From positions 496,001 through 560,000 of the forward strand of contig OZ251249.1 of NCBI GenBank assembly GCA_965240325.2: a DNA stretch of 64,000 nt. Direction: 5' to 3'. The DNA comes from Rebecca billardiae RCC1528. Its lineage: Eukaryota; Haptophyta. The position numbers and the translations under genes were made by a program. Below the pieces are notes generated by a model. The model was not told the origin of the DNA, ran no database searches, and saw only the letters and a program-made list of their open reading frames with translations. Positions 32,522 through 43,184 of this stretch are shown piece by piece (the first letter of the stretch is position 1; the number at the start of each line of letters is the position of its first letter).

Positions 32522-34234
32522 GGCTGGCTGCCGCTCGCACGTTGTTTCCGAGGAACAATAATCCCATATACAATGCATAAAGTCTGGCATCTCGCCGCGT
32601 GGCTCCGCCCTGTCCGGCGTGTGCCTCGCCTCCTCGCTGCATCTGGATGGCGCAGGCGCTTCGAGGACGGCTACTCGGACGTGGCGTTATAGGGAACCTA
32701 TAACTGAGTGTCTATGAGCGACGCCAAGAATCCGGCTCGCACGGCATTCCTGCGTTGTCCTGTGCGCACCGCCGCGCGCAGGAGTCCTGGTGCGCTGCCA
32801 ATCTATCTGGCCCACAGCGGCGCACCTGCAGGACTCGGTTGGTTACCGCTCACATCGGATCGATCAGGCTTCGCTCTCGGGGGCGCCATGGGGCTGCTCA
32901 CGACGAAGGCGCCGAGCTGGGCAAGGGAATCGCCTGCATCGAGCACTGCCGGGTGCACTCTCCGCTGCAGGAGGTGCACCGCAGTCGCGCAGCCCCTCTG
33001 CTCGGTAAGGTCGCTGGCTGTCTGTGTGGCCCGGCTCCCCGCCTGATCGTTCGGCGGCGCGACGACATCATCTACTGTCTTCGCCGCGTCCGGCCCCTCA
33101 TGCAATATGGTCTCCTGCTCTCGCCGCTGTCGCGTCAACCCGCACGCATATATATCGACTACAATAATTAATATATATATATATATAGCAGCAGTAGTCA
33201 TGCATATATATAGTTACATATATATATATATATATGCTGATATATCACTACTATAACTGGCTAAGCAGCGGGTACATACTACATCACGTAGTCCGCCGCG
33301 AGAGTCACTCTGACTGACGAGTGTCGAGTCAGAGCACCCTCTGACTTACTGGCTGAGCCACGGTCAGATCGCGCGGACCGCGATTGGCGGGCGCGGCACT
33401 GCTGCTGTGTCTGTGACGAATTGACGATCATGTTAGTGCGACAGTCATGTTAGCTAGTCTGCTGATATGTTAGATGCCCGCCGGCCGCCGGCAGCTGCTT
33501 CACTTGCTTGCACTGCCGTCGGGGCTCGCCAGCGGCCCAGTGGCGGAGCCGTCGCCTGGCGGCGATCTCAATCACCTAGCTATCTGATCGTAGTCGGCGT
33601 AGTAACGGTCGTCGTAGTCGTCAGCGCCATCGTCATTACGTCATTTGACATAGTATCATCGTCATCGCTGCATCATTAATGCTCATTCGTAGTAGTATAT
33701 TAAAATCGTCAGTCGTCGTCGTCAGCATGCTGGGCATCAGTATAGCCGACAGTAGTAGTATACGTATACGACTCTCTCTCACTCTCTCTCTCTCTATCAC
33801 TCTCTCTCGTCTGCTCATCTCCGTCGATCTCTCTCTCTCTCTCAGACTCTCATAGTCTCTCTCTCGTCTCAGTAGTCAGTCACGGTCTCTCTCCGTCTCT
33901 CTATGTACCGCGACTACGACGACGATGACGTACTGCTGCGATTATAACTGGCAGGCAGACAGACTAACTGCTACTACTCCGGGACGTCGTACTACTCCGC
34001 CTGATCAGATAATGATTGCTGCTGTCAGATTGCCCGATTGGGGCGCAGGTCGGCTGGCTGACCGGTGACAGGCCGCCCGCGCCGGACGACTGACTGCGCT
34101 GCAACGCCCTCCCTCCCGCACGCACTGTTTCGGTTCTACTCGCGGACCCTAGTGGTCGAGCAAGCGGGCAAGGGCGGCCGTCGGAGCCGCCCGTCGGCAG
34201 TTGAGTGGGCAGGCGGCACGAGCGGGTCGGTGGC
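32522..34234. other. Gene-free region with low-complexity tracts
   Basis: I see no gene. It contains (TA)n runs at about 33170-33187 and 33218-33236, and a CT-rich (tctc)n tract at about 33769-33904. There are also many short gtcgtagtc/actgac-type words. Open frames at 32708-33171 lack domains. Confidence 0.5.
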
Positions 34235-36376
34235 TCAGATGATCCAAACGGCCGAGAACTGCACCTTCGGCCACTCCATCAGCTGGTGCTTTTTCTTCAG
34301 GCCTTCCCACACGCGTACTCGGTCATCGCGTCCCTGCAGCTTGGTGATCTCGCGCATTTGCCCTGCGTGGCGCGGTGGGTCATCGCACGCACGGCGCGCG
34401 CGGTCAGGTCCGCGCCACAGCGTCCCGCAGCTCGGCGCGGGCGGGCGGCTCGTCGCACTGCGCCCACCTGGCTTTGCGGCGTCGTGAGGGTTGATGCAAG
34501 GCACGGCGTCGGCCACCGCAACCTTGCCGTCGAGCTGTGCCGGCGTGCAATTGTGGACCTGACCGGCGCGGAGGCGCCCGGTGGCGGGATGAGATTCGCG
34601 CCGTGAGTGCCCGCAGCACGCGGCGCGTGTGCACGCACGCGCGCTCGCTGAGCGTGCACCTGCAAGAACCACCAGTCGGCGCCCCAGCCCTTGAGCGACG
34701 GGTCGAAGACGTTCATGAATCGATCGAGGGCCTGCTTCTCGAAGAGCGGGCAGGTCATCTCGATGAAGTTCGTGTATCGCAGGCTGGGCCCCACCTGCAG
34801 CCGCGTGACGGTGTGCGAGATCTTGCCCGCGGGGTCAAAGGCGGGCTGCAGCAGCCACAGGTCGAACTGCTCACGCAGCTCGAAGCAGCGGTTGATGCCT
34901 GCGGCAGGCCGTCCGCAGCGCGGGGAGGCGTCCGCGTGAGGGCGCGCGCAACCGCCGCACGGCTCGGCGCGACGGGCGCGCGCTCGGACCAACAAAAAGT
35001 GCGGCCTGTCGGCCGGGCGCACGCGGCGCGAAGGGCGGGCGCGCGCGCGCGCGCCCTCACCCGCAGCGTCGATGCCGACGTCGTCGTCCAACACCATCAC
35101 GGCGTCGTATTTGTGAATAAAGTTAGCGTGCGTCTTGTACACGTGCAGCAGATTCTCGAACTTGCCGCCCTTGTTCTCGATGTACATGTCCGCGTACTCG
35201 GCCCACCGTCGCTTCTGCGAGCCGTAGTAGACGATGCAGCAGTCCCAGGTGCGCTCGACGGCCGCCGCCCCGGCGGGCGGCCGGAACCACTTGTCGAGGA
35301 ACGACGAGTCGCCGGCGGAGGTGAAGACGAGGTACTTGCCGCGAGCAGGCCGCCCGGGCGCGGCGGGGTGCTCCGCGTGTTGCCTCTTCGACGGCGGGCC
35401 GCCCTGGCCGCCGCCGAAGCCGTGGCCATGCAGCAGGCTCGAGAGCGAGCCCTTCTTCGCGAGCGCGGACGCGCTCGCCGCCGCCTCGGCGGCCTCGCGC
35501 GCGTCGTCCGCGGGGAAGCCGGCGATGTAGGCAAACCAGCCGCAGCCGGGCTTCACCTTCACGCGCCGCGTGGTTTTGAACCAGATCTTGAGCTTGCCGG
35601 CGGGCAGCGCCTCCGACGCGCGGTACGTGAAGCCACGGCACTCGCGCGACGCGTGGCAGTACTCGACCGCCTCCTGCAGCGACATCTCGGCCGTCAGCTC
35701 GTCGTTGCCCTGCGGCATGAAGCCCTCGTGCACGCGGCCGCATGCACCGAAGGGCGGCGCGCGCGGCAGCGGGTGCACGCACGGCGCGGCCGCCGGCGCC
35801 GAGGCCTCCAGCCACGCGAGCGGCACGAACGCGGCGAAGGCGCAGTGCGCGAACTCGCGGCACTCGTGCGTGCGCGCGAGCAGCGCGCGCAGCTGGTGGC
35901 AGAGGTACGCTTCAGACGGCTGGTCCGCACCGCACACGGCAACCACGCCCCGCGTGAAGTGGGACAGCGCGCCGTCGGGCGCGAGGTGGCGCAGGGCACC
36001 CGCGGACGCTGCCGTCGGCGCCAGCGCGCCGCCGAGCAGCAGGCCGTCCACCTCCGCTGTCGGCGTCGCGTGCTGCGTGTCAAACCTGCGAGCACGTGCG
36101 CAACGCGCGCGAGAGGCTGAGATGCGCCGCCGCTGACATCGGCGCGTTGGCATCCAGCAGGGGGCGCGTATGGAGAGCAACGTGCGCGTACCACTGCGGG
36201 CGCTGGGCGACCTCTGCCGGCGCGCCTGGCGGCGGCGCCGGCGCGTTCACGAGCGGCGCATCGCGGAACGCAGAGACCACTTTGAACTGCGAGCTGAGCG
36301 CCGAGCCGAGCACGGGCGCGCCAATCTCGACAAGTGTGCTGCCCTCGCGCAGGTAGCCCTGCACAACCCTGCGCAT
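34235..36376 (-). CDS. DUF707 family glycosyltransferase-like protein
   Basis: Exons 36376-36138(?), 36085-35061, 34898-34660, 34558-34468 and 34362-34235 give about 573 aa. The C-terminal ~300 residues are a complete DUF707 domain: KYLVFTSAGDSSFLDKW, WDCCIVYYG, MYIENKGGKFENLLHVYKTH, YDAVMVLDDDVGI, then WLLQPAFDP, TNFIEMTCPLF, GWGADWWFL and DAVPCINPHD. The family is glycosyltransferase-like, with DDD as the likely metal/nucleotide-sugar motif; its substrate is unknown. Before it lies a Cys-rich PAN/apple-like segment (EAVEYCHASRECRGFTYRAS) typical of secreted proteins. The 5' end is uncertain. The join between the first two exons needs a 52-nt intron (gtcagc...cag), no signal sequence is visible, and a splice-acceptor-like gtgcag lies just inside the first ATG, so a further 5' exon may exist. 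Confidence 0.75.
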
Positions 36377-36716
36377 TCACGGGGCGGGGCACCGCGATGG
36401 CGAGGGAGGGGCATCGTCTCGTGTCGAGGGACGGCGGCGAATGAGGCACGCGGAACGCTGGACGCTTGCGCGCGGGCGTCGACCGCCGAGTGGGCGGCTG
36501 TGCCGGGTGGAGGGGCGGCGGTTCAGGATACTCGCGCGGTTGCTGCGATGCGCAGCCGCATACTTTGCAGGCGTCGGCGAGCCCGACGCGGCGAATGCCG
36601 CCATCTGGCGAGCGCGTTGCGGGATGCGACGCCCGCAACGTCGCGTCCGGACGCGCGTTCCTGTGACCGCCTTGGTGCCTCACACCGGGCATGTAAATGA
36701 TGATGCCGGGGCGCGC

Positions 36717-36839
36717 TACAGTTTATTTGTTTTAACGTGCGTAAACAGTACAGCCTAAAGTTTCGAGAGCGTGCGCTTGAAGGATGGCGCGGCAACCTGC
36801 CACCGTGAGCCTTACGCACGTTAAAACAAATAAACTGTA
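36717..36839. repeat. Perfect 28-bp inverted repeat, 67-bp spacer
   Basis: Arms 36717-36744 and 36812-36839 are exact complements (tacagtttatttgttttaac... against ...gttaaaacaaataaactgta). They are A/T-rich in a GC-rich context, a typical small MITE or strong RNA stem. It lies upstream of the DUF707 gene and downstream of ADAT3. Confidence 0.9.
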
Positions 36840-37079
36840 CAAGTAGCTCGCTCGACAAGCGTGCCGAACTGCCGAGATCATTATCTATCATCTGACGAAA
36901 GCGCCTCGTCGTCGTCGTCGAATAAAGGTACGCTAGTCGCGAGTAGTCGTACAGTTTTTAAAGCTAATAAGAATAAGAGACGCACACGGACACACAGAGT
37001 CGTCTCAGGCAGGCGAGATCGACGCCCGCCAACTTGGACGGGCGTCGCTCAAGCCGCCCTCCAACGGAGGAGCTTCGCA

Positions 37080-38114
37080 TCAGCTGGAGGCGTCGTCGTG
37101 CAAGGAAGAACTAGTCACACACGTGCGAGCAGCCACACGCGCGGCGCGGTCTGCCAGAGGGCCGACGATGCGATGCACGTCGTAGTGGTGGTTGAGCCCA
37201 CGCGCGCAGTGCACCCGCCGCACGGAGCCGAGCGCGCCGTGCGTCGGGTCAGCGATGGCGTACACGACGCGCTGGATGCGCGCGTGCAGCAGCGCCATCG
37301 CGCACATGGTGCACGGCTCCGTGCTGAGCACGGCTGTGCAGCCGGTGCACAGGTAGTCACCCGCCGGCGAGCTCGCGTCCGCAGCGTCACGGCCGGGTCG
37401 CTCGCGATTCGCCAGGTTCGTGCTCGCCACATCCGCGATGGCGCAGATCGCGGCGTGGTGCAGCGGGTGCTCGCCGCCCTCAGCGCCCACGCCCGCAGCC
37501 ACAGGGCAGCAGCGCGGGCTGGCGGCGCGGGCGGCCAGCTCGGTCTGCCCATCGGGCGCGACGATGATGGCGCCGACGCGAGGCACGCCCGCGGCGTCGG
37601 CGCGGGCGAGGCGAAGGGCACGGCGCACGTGCCTCGCCAACGTCATGCCTTCCCTGGCTGGCAGCTCGCGCGACGCCCTCGCCACTGCGGGCAGCGACGT
37701 GAGTGGCCACACCGGCTGCCACGCCGCAAACTGCGCCTGAGTGGCGGGCGCATGGCGAGGCACGCGCACTACGAAGGGCTCCAGCGCGAATGTGGCGAGC
37801 GCATCGCGCATCGGCGTGCTCCACTGCTCGACGGGGACGTCCGCCGTGCGCAGCAGCACGGTGAGCTGCGGACGTCCTCCCGCCTCCGCAGGCGCCTTCC
37901 GAACGCGCTTGAGGTGCGCCAGCTCGGGCTGCCGGGAGTGCGCGCCGAGCAGCTGGAGAAGGGCGTGCGCCTGCGACGGCTCGATGCGGCTTGCGTACGT
38001 ATCAATGAGCTCCAGCCCGCGCTCCTCCTCCTCCGAGCCAACGCGCACGACCGAGCACTCCAGATCGTCCGAATCCGAGCCCGGATCCGCCGCGCCCTCG
38101 CCGTCGTCAGACAT
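37080..38114 (-). CDS. ADAT3: tRNA A34 deaminase non-catalytic subunit (ADAT3/TAD3)
   Basis: Single-exon gene for 344 aa. It is the structural partner of ADAT2, which converts adenosine-34 to inosine in tRNA anticodons. The C-terminal deaminase domain has the zinc motif STEPCTMCAMALLHARI and the ADAT3-specific block GALGSVRRVHCARGLNHHYD. The usual H-x-E catalytic site reads HPLHHAAICAI, with no Glu, as expected for ADAT3, where Glu is replaced. The N-terminal ~150 residues carry the family's RNA-binding extension (RKAPAEAGGRPQLTVLLRT). The start is MSDDGEG; ten codons upstream (MTRIHLYSGT) are also open, but that sequence belongs to the arm of a fold-back element, so I prefer the internal Met. 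Confidence 0.88.
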   Translation of the reverse strand: MSDDGEGAADPGSDSDDLECSVVRVGSEEEERGLELIDTYASRIEPSQAHALLQLLGAHSRQPELAHLKRVRKAPAEAGGRPQLTVLLRTADVPVEQWSTPMRDALATFALEPFVVRVPRHAPATQAQFAAWQPVWPLTSLPAVARASRELPAREGMTLARHVRRALRLARADAAGVPRVGAIIVAPDGQTELAARAASPRCCPVAAGVGAEGGEHPLHHAAICAIADVASTNLANRERPGRDAADASSPAGDYLCTGCTAVLSTEPCTMCAMALLHARIQRVVYAIADPTHGALGSVRRVHCARGLNHHYDVHRIVGPLADRAARVAARTCVTSSSLHDDASS

Positions 38115-38125
38115 CGTACCAGAGT

Positions 38126-38730
38126 ACAGGTGGATACGGGTCAACTGGACAGTGGCCGACCCAACTCACGCGGAGGCCTCTCTCGGAGCATTGGGGTCGA
38201 AGGGGCGCCAGGGACGGACTTCAGGGGGTCCCTGGAGTTCCGCCGCAGCGCGCTTTCTGCGCTGCGGGCCCGTCTCCGCGCGTGGCGGCCGCAATGGCAC
38301 TGTCCAATTAGCCCCTGGCACTGGCTGAGGCATGGGAATCGAGCTCAGAGACGCGCGCGCGGAGGAAAAGCGTGTGCATCGGCTCGGACGGTTGCTCTGG
38401 GACCTACCCACGCCAGCGCAACCGCGCCTTGCCTCGGAGTCCGCCCTTCCTGAGTCCGCGCACGCGCCTTGCGGCTTGAAACGCTGGCCGGTTCGGCCTT
38501 GTGCGCGGGACTCATGAAACAAGGCGAAGGCGGCGAGAAGCGCGACCTGGCGCGTGCGCAGACGACGTTCCACGACCAGGTGAGTTCAGCAAACATCGTG
38601 CGCCGTCGTGGCGACCCGCCAGTGGGCGCTCGTGCTCGTTCGCCCACGAGCCCTCGCCACGAGGCCCGCTGGCCCGCCGCCCGCTGAGTGTCCAGTTAGC
38701 CCCGGTGTCCAGTGACCCGTATCCACCTGT
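38126..38730. mobile_element. Fold-back element lying in a divergent promoter
   Basis: Arms 38126-38155 and 38702-38730 are inverted (acaggtggatacgggtcaac against its complement, three differences). A related segment, tgtccaattagcccctgg, at about 38300 recurs as tgtccagttagccccgg at about 38690. The 605-bp element fills most of the space between the ADAT3 start and the start of the next gene and carries no clear ORF. Confidence 0.6.
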
Positions 38731-38930
38731 GCATACGGCATGATGTTAGTTGCTGGTTTTTCGCGAGCAGTCCGCGAGACCGCGATATCTCTGCAGAGCC
38801 GCGAGCGCGGGAAAAAAGCTCCGAGCAGCGCGGGAAATCGACCGAGTCCGGTCGAATACGAATCCGGCCGAACCCCGAAACAGCGACCGTGCCAGCTGCG
38901 CGGCCGCGGGCGCGGGGCGCGACGAAAGCC

Positions 38931-39656
38931 ATGTCCACAGAGTACGAGCGCAACCGGCAGGCGCAGATCGAGCGGAACCGAGCGATGCTGGCCGAGCTTG
39001 GGTTGCTCGCTGCACGTGAGGCCATGAAGGAGTCGAACCAGCTCTCGACGCCTCCGAAAGAAAAAATTCTCCGTCCACAGCCACACGCGCTGCAGACAAA
39101 GAAGCACCTGACGCGCGGTCGCGCGCGCCAGGAGCCGCGCCGCATCACGCGTGCGCGAGCGCAAGAAGAGACCATCTCCACACCTTTGGCGTCCCACCGC
39201 GACGAGTCACCGCCCGCCATCCGCCCTGCCAAGAGGCCGAAGCGGCAGTCGGCCCAGTTCTCAGCAGGCTGTGTGCGCGCGCAGCGCATGCAGCTCGCCA
39301 ACATGGACAATGACCAGCACAACCTGGTGGAGGACCTCAAGGACTTCCTCTTCGATGCGCGCAAGCACGTGCCTTTCTGCGCTGCCATGAGCGTGTCGAA
39401 CAGCCGGGCTGTGCTCAACAAGCTGTCGCTGCTTGCCTGCGGTGCGGGCATCCACCACCCGTACAACGAGGACGCGCCCGTCTTCATGGGAGGCGAGCGG
39501 CTGCGGCTCGATGCCGATGTCGGGGCGCTCGAGGCGCGCGCGTCGCAGTGGCTCAACCGGTACGGCCAGGATCGCGGCAACGGCTGGCTCGTGATTCACC
39601 CCCTGCGCAAATTCGCGCGGTACCAGGAGTACCTCCTGTCGGACATGGCCAACTGA
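38931..39656 (+). CDS. Unidentified 241-aa protein
   Basis: The N-terminus STEYERNRQAQIERNRAMLA with LAELGLL follows the YExxRxxxIxxNxxxLxxLGL pattern that opens several chromatin-associated proteins (WDR76 type). A basic, probably nuclear-localising region follows (AIRPAKRPKRQSAQ). The C-terminal half is globular (LKDFLFDARKHVPFCAAMSV, RLDADVGALEARASQWLNRY, HPLRKFARYQEYLLSDMAN) and matches no family I know. The ATG is well placed 200 bp after the fold-back element; the frame is open upstream but that part is element-derived. Single exon as far as I can see. A nuclear role is inference from the N-terminal motif. Confidence 0.6.
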   Translation: MSTEYERNRQAQIERNRAMLAELGLLAAREAMKESNQLSTPPKEKILRPQPHALQTKKHLTRGRARQEPRRITRARAQEETISTPLASHRDESPPAIRPAKRPKRQSAQFSAGCVRAQRMQLANMDNDQHNLVEDLKDFLFDARKHVPFCAAMSVSNSRAVLNKLSLLACGAGIHHPYNEDAPVFMGGERLRLDADVGALEARASQWLNRYGQDRGNGWLVIHPLRKFARYQEYLLSDMAN

Positions 39657-40174
39657 TCCTGAACGCGCAGCTGCCAGTGGGACGCATGGTGTGCCCTGAG
39701 GCGTGCGCACAGGCCGGCGATCGGCTATTTGGCAGTGCGAACGAATGCCGGCACGAATCGGCATGCACCATCTGCGAGAGACATCTTCGTCACAGGTTCC
39801 GCCGTCGGGCTCGGGCCCCCTGCCGCATGGCACTAGCTCGTGACGGGATCACGGGCATCGCCATCCGAAGGCGCCGTCAGGCGGCGGTCAGCCCGCCGAG
39901 CGCGACTCGCGATGAGGCCCGAGGCCGAGGACTGCCGCGTAGTACTGCTATATATATATCGTCTATCAAGCTATACCTAGATCAAGCCGCCGCCAGCCAG
40001 AGGACGACTCATCAGACTGCTGATCGATGATGGCAATGCGCGCGCGTGTAATATGGCCGATGCCGAAGGCGGAAGCGGGAACGAAGGGCGGCGGCGGGGG
40101 CGTCACTGTCACAGATGACAACATCAGTCGAGTCCGAGATGACGCACGTGAGTCGTGACCCACTGCGACAGGGC
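39657..40174. other. Intergenic between two 3' ends
   Basis: No gene seen. It includes a short (TA)n tract at 39950-39959 and separates the convergent 241-aa gene and Aha1-fusion gene. Confidence 0.4.
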
Positions 40175-41998
40175 TCAGAAGTGCGGGTGCAGCACGCAGC
40201 CGACAAGGCCGCTGCCGCTCCACGCGCGCGGTGCGAGCTGTACGGTGCGGCGCTCCACGCGCACGTCCCCCGCCGACTCGACACGCGTCACCTCCACCTG
40301 TGGCGGCGCGCACGCACGCGCGAGCGCGTGAGCACGCCGCTGCCGCGGAGCGGGCGCGCCGCGCGCACGCGCGCGCGCGCACCGGCACCGTCTCCCCCGC
40401 CGCGGCCGCGGCCTTGACGAGCGGCACGATGCTGGCCTCGATCGACGTGAAGTTCCAGCCGTCCGCGGAGCCGAAGCGCACGACGCTGTCTCCTTCGCGC
40501 AAGCCAGCGGCTTCTGCGGGCGAGCCTGCGGCGTGCCAGCGCGCGGCGCGCGTGCGGCGCGCGGACGGAGAGGAGAGCGGCTCAGCTCAGCCTGCGGCCG
40601 CGCGGAGGGAGGGGGAGGGACGGGGGCGCGCGCCGTCGCGGTGTGCGCGTGCGGCGCGCACCGGCATGCGCGGTGCCCACGACGCAGAGGCAGCGCGTGC
40701 CCTTCGCCGCGGGGTCGACGCCGTCGAACGCGACGACCAGCTGCGCTCTGCGCTCGCGCAGCGCGGTGGCGCGCTGCGCGGAGGCGGGCGAGGCCCGGGT
40801 GCCGCCCAGCTGCAGCGCGCGCAGCGCCGGCGCGCAGCCGGGCGCGTGCAGCGCGTCCAGCACCTGCGCCACGCCGCCGTCCGTCAGCGCGTTGGCCGAG
40901 AGGTCGACGGAGGTGGTGGGCGCGCACGCGCGCGAGTGCAGGCACTCGATCAGCGTCGGCACCTCCGCGTCGCCCAGCCCGAGCCCCTTGAGCGACAGCG
41001 CGCCGCGCTCGCCGTCTCCGCGCGCGCAGAAGGTGCCGAGCGCGCTGCGCAGCCGCTGTCCGCTGTCCGCGCCCGCAGCGGCTGCCAACGGCGAGGCGCG
41101 CGAGGCCGAGGCGGCGGCGCCGCTGCTGCCACCACCCGCGGCAGCGTTGGACGCCGCGGGGCTCGCGGGGCTCGACGCGCGCACGGGCACGCCCGCGGGC
41201 TTGGCGGCCGTGCCGTCGGCGGTGCCGGGCGGCGGCCGCGCGACCGGCGGCGTGCCGCCGCCGCCCGCGCGCACGCGCTCGCGCGTCGCGCGCGCCCACT
41301 CGGCGAGCGCGCGCGCGAGCCCGCGCTCAACAAGCCGCGTCGCGCACGCGCGCACGCCCGCCCCGTCCACCTCCGCGCCGAAGGGCCTGGCCGTGCTGAG
41401 CTTGAGCTCGATGGGCGGGCAGTCCTCCTCGTCGTGCGTCCACTCGCCCAGCTGCACGCTGCCGGAGAGCTCGCCCGCGCGCGCGTCCTCCTCGGCCTGC
41501 AGCCGGCGCGCGAGCGCCTCGTCGTCCTCGCCCTCCGCCGCGCCGTCCGCGGCGGGCGCGCCCGCGCTCGCGAGCGTGGCCCTCCACTTGGCGCTGAGCT
41601 CGAGCTCGTAGATGAGGAACTGCCGCCCCTTGCGGTTCAACGCCTCGACCGAGCCCTCGACGCTCACGTCCGAGAGCCGCGCGCACACGCGCACGGCGCG
41701 GCTGGCTGGGAGATCGTCGACGAGCTCGAGCGCGGAGAGCGCGCGCTTCAGCTCGTCGATGCCGCTGCGCGTCATGTCCTTGTTGGTCCAGTGCCACGCT
41801 GCAGCGTGCAAGAACGCACGCACGCGCACGCACGCGGCGCACCGCGCGGCGGGACATCGGTCGCGTGCGCGAGCGCGCGGGCGCGCAGTGGCGCGTGACA
41901 CCGCTGAGCGGCGGCGGCGCGCGCGCACCGTTGACATTGGTGCCGTCCTGCCGATCGCGGACGATCCACCGCTCGTCGCCCTCGCCGAACTTCGCCAT
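40175..41998 (-). CDS. Aha1_N-LRR-PDZ fusion: Hsp90-activator domain joined to PSMD9-type PDZ
   Basis: Four exons (41998-41929, 41798-40662, 40525-40389, 40297-40175) give 488 aa. Residues ~5-135 are an Aha1 N-terminal domain: MAKFGEGDERWIV, then TNVNAWHWTNKD (the NxNNWHW motif) and LNRKGRQ (the RKxK motif, 79-82). In animals and yeast these bind Hsp90 and stimulate its ATPase. A low-complexity linker leads to two or three RNI-type LRRs (LSLKGLGLGDAEVPTLI, VDLSANALTDGGVAQVL) at ~300-375. The C-terminus is a PDZ domain: GTAHAGSPAEAAGLREGDSV, then RFGSADGWNFTS. It ends PRAWSGSGLVGCVL, like the proteasome-assembly chaperone PSMD9/Nas2. The canonical Aha1 C-terminal domain is absent. Each splice join restores a domain mid-motif, so the fusion is not just neighbouring genes. 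The start is 534 bp from centrin. Confidence 0.8.
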
Positions 41999-42532
41999 GG
42001 CTTTCACGCCCAAGGTTCCGCCTGGAGCTTGTCCGGATGGAATCAGCTCTGAGTCCGGAAGAGCGACCACCTGCCGTGCGGGATTATTCGATGAATCCGT
42101 CGATGAATAGGCTTTGAATACCCGGGAGGGGTTCCGAGCGACCGGGCCGGTGGCAAAACAGGCGAACGCTTGCGCACTTTTTCTGTTTCGGGTTCGTCAG
42201 TCCGAAAGACGCACGTGGCCGCCCGCGCGGCTGTCGCTGCCAGCGAGCGGCTGCCCAGCGGCTGCGCGCCGCCTCGGCAATCGGGGCCACGGCTCTTCGG
42301 CTCGTTCGGCCCCGCAGGCAGGCAGCTCGGCACTTGAACCATGGTCAGCGCAGGGCGTCGCCGCGCTGCGCGACGCTCGGCGGGCGGCAGCGGCCGTGCC
42401 GACGAGCGCTCGGGCGTGCCACCCCTGTTCGCACGCCGCCGCGGCTCGCTCGGACTCGCCTCCTGACCGTTCGCGCCTCTGCCTGCCGCGCGCGCACGCG
42501 GCGGCGCCGGCCCTTCCTTCCTTCCGCAGGCT
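41999..42532. promoter_or_regulatory. Divergent intergenic region (Aha1 fusion / centrin)
   Basis: 534 bp between divergent ATGs. A pyrimidine tract and AG (cttccttccttccgcag) end just two bases before the centrin ATG. This looks like a splice acceptor and suggests a 5' UTR intron in centrin. Promoter function is inferred. Confidence 0.4.
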
Positions 42533-43184
42533 ATGCGTCGCGCGACTCCGGGGGCTGGGCGTGGGCGTGGCAAGAAGCAGGGGCTGACGGACGAGCAGAT
42601 CGAGGAGATCCGCGAGGCGTTCAACCTCTTCGACACGGATCACTCCGGTGCGCCCCGCACCCACGCGCGCGCACGCGCGCGCCGCCGGCCGCGCGCCGTG
42701 CCCAGCGGCGCGCCGCGCGCGCACGCGCGCTGCTCTGACGGGCGAGCGCACGCGCGCGCCCACGCGCACAGGCTCGATCGACTACCGCGAGCTCAAGGCC
42801 GCGATGCGCGCGCTCGGCTTCGAGGTGAAGAAGGAGGAGCTGCGCAAGATGATCCTCGACGTGGACTCTGACGGCTCGGGCCACATCGAGTTCCCCGAGT
42901 TCCTCGAGATGATGACGGGCAAGATGGGCGAGAAGGACACGCGCGAGGAGATCCTCAAGGTGTTCAAGCTCTTCGACGACGACAACACCGGCAAGATCTC
43001 CTTCCGCAACCTGAAGCGCGTCGCCAAGGAGCTCGGCGAGAACATGACGGACGAGGAGCTGCAGGACATGATTGACCAGGCCGACCGCGACGGCGACGGC
43101 GAGATCAACGCGGACGAGTTCTACCGCATCATGAAGAAGCGCGGCGACAACCCGCTGGACGACCTGCTCGACGATTCGGACTGA
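42533..43184 (+). CDS. Centrin (caltractin)
   Basis: Two exons (42533-42647, 42772-43184) give 175 aa. The four EF-hand loops are DTDHSGSIDYRE (split by the intron), [24 protein letters not shown] and [12 protein letters not shown]; all keep the key acidic ligands. [18 protein letters not shown] and [20 protein letters not shown] are diagnostic centrin helices. Centrins act in basal bodies, flagellar roots and centrosomes, so this supports a flagellate. The C-terminus ([20 protein letters not shown]) is longer and more acidic than the common KKTSLY-type ending. A splice-acceptor-like sequence directly upstream of the ATG suggests a leader intron. Confidence 0.93.

Noticed and set aside
34297-35060. 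Continuous reading through the DUF707 introns as extra protein
   Set aside because: The through-frame inserts Arg/Ala-rich noise in the middle of a conserved domain. Removing GT-AG segments restores VLDDDVGIDAAGINRCF and ADWWFLQVHNC.
37080-38114. ADAT3 lacking its catalytic Glu as a sign of a broken gene
   Set aside because: Loss of that Glu is normal for the ADAT3/TAD3 subunit; zinc ligands and family-specific blocks are intact.
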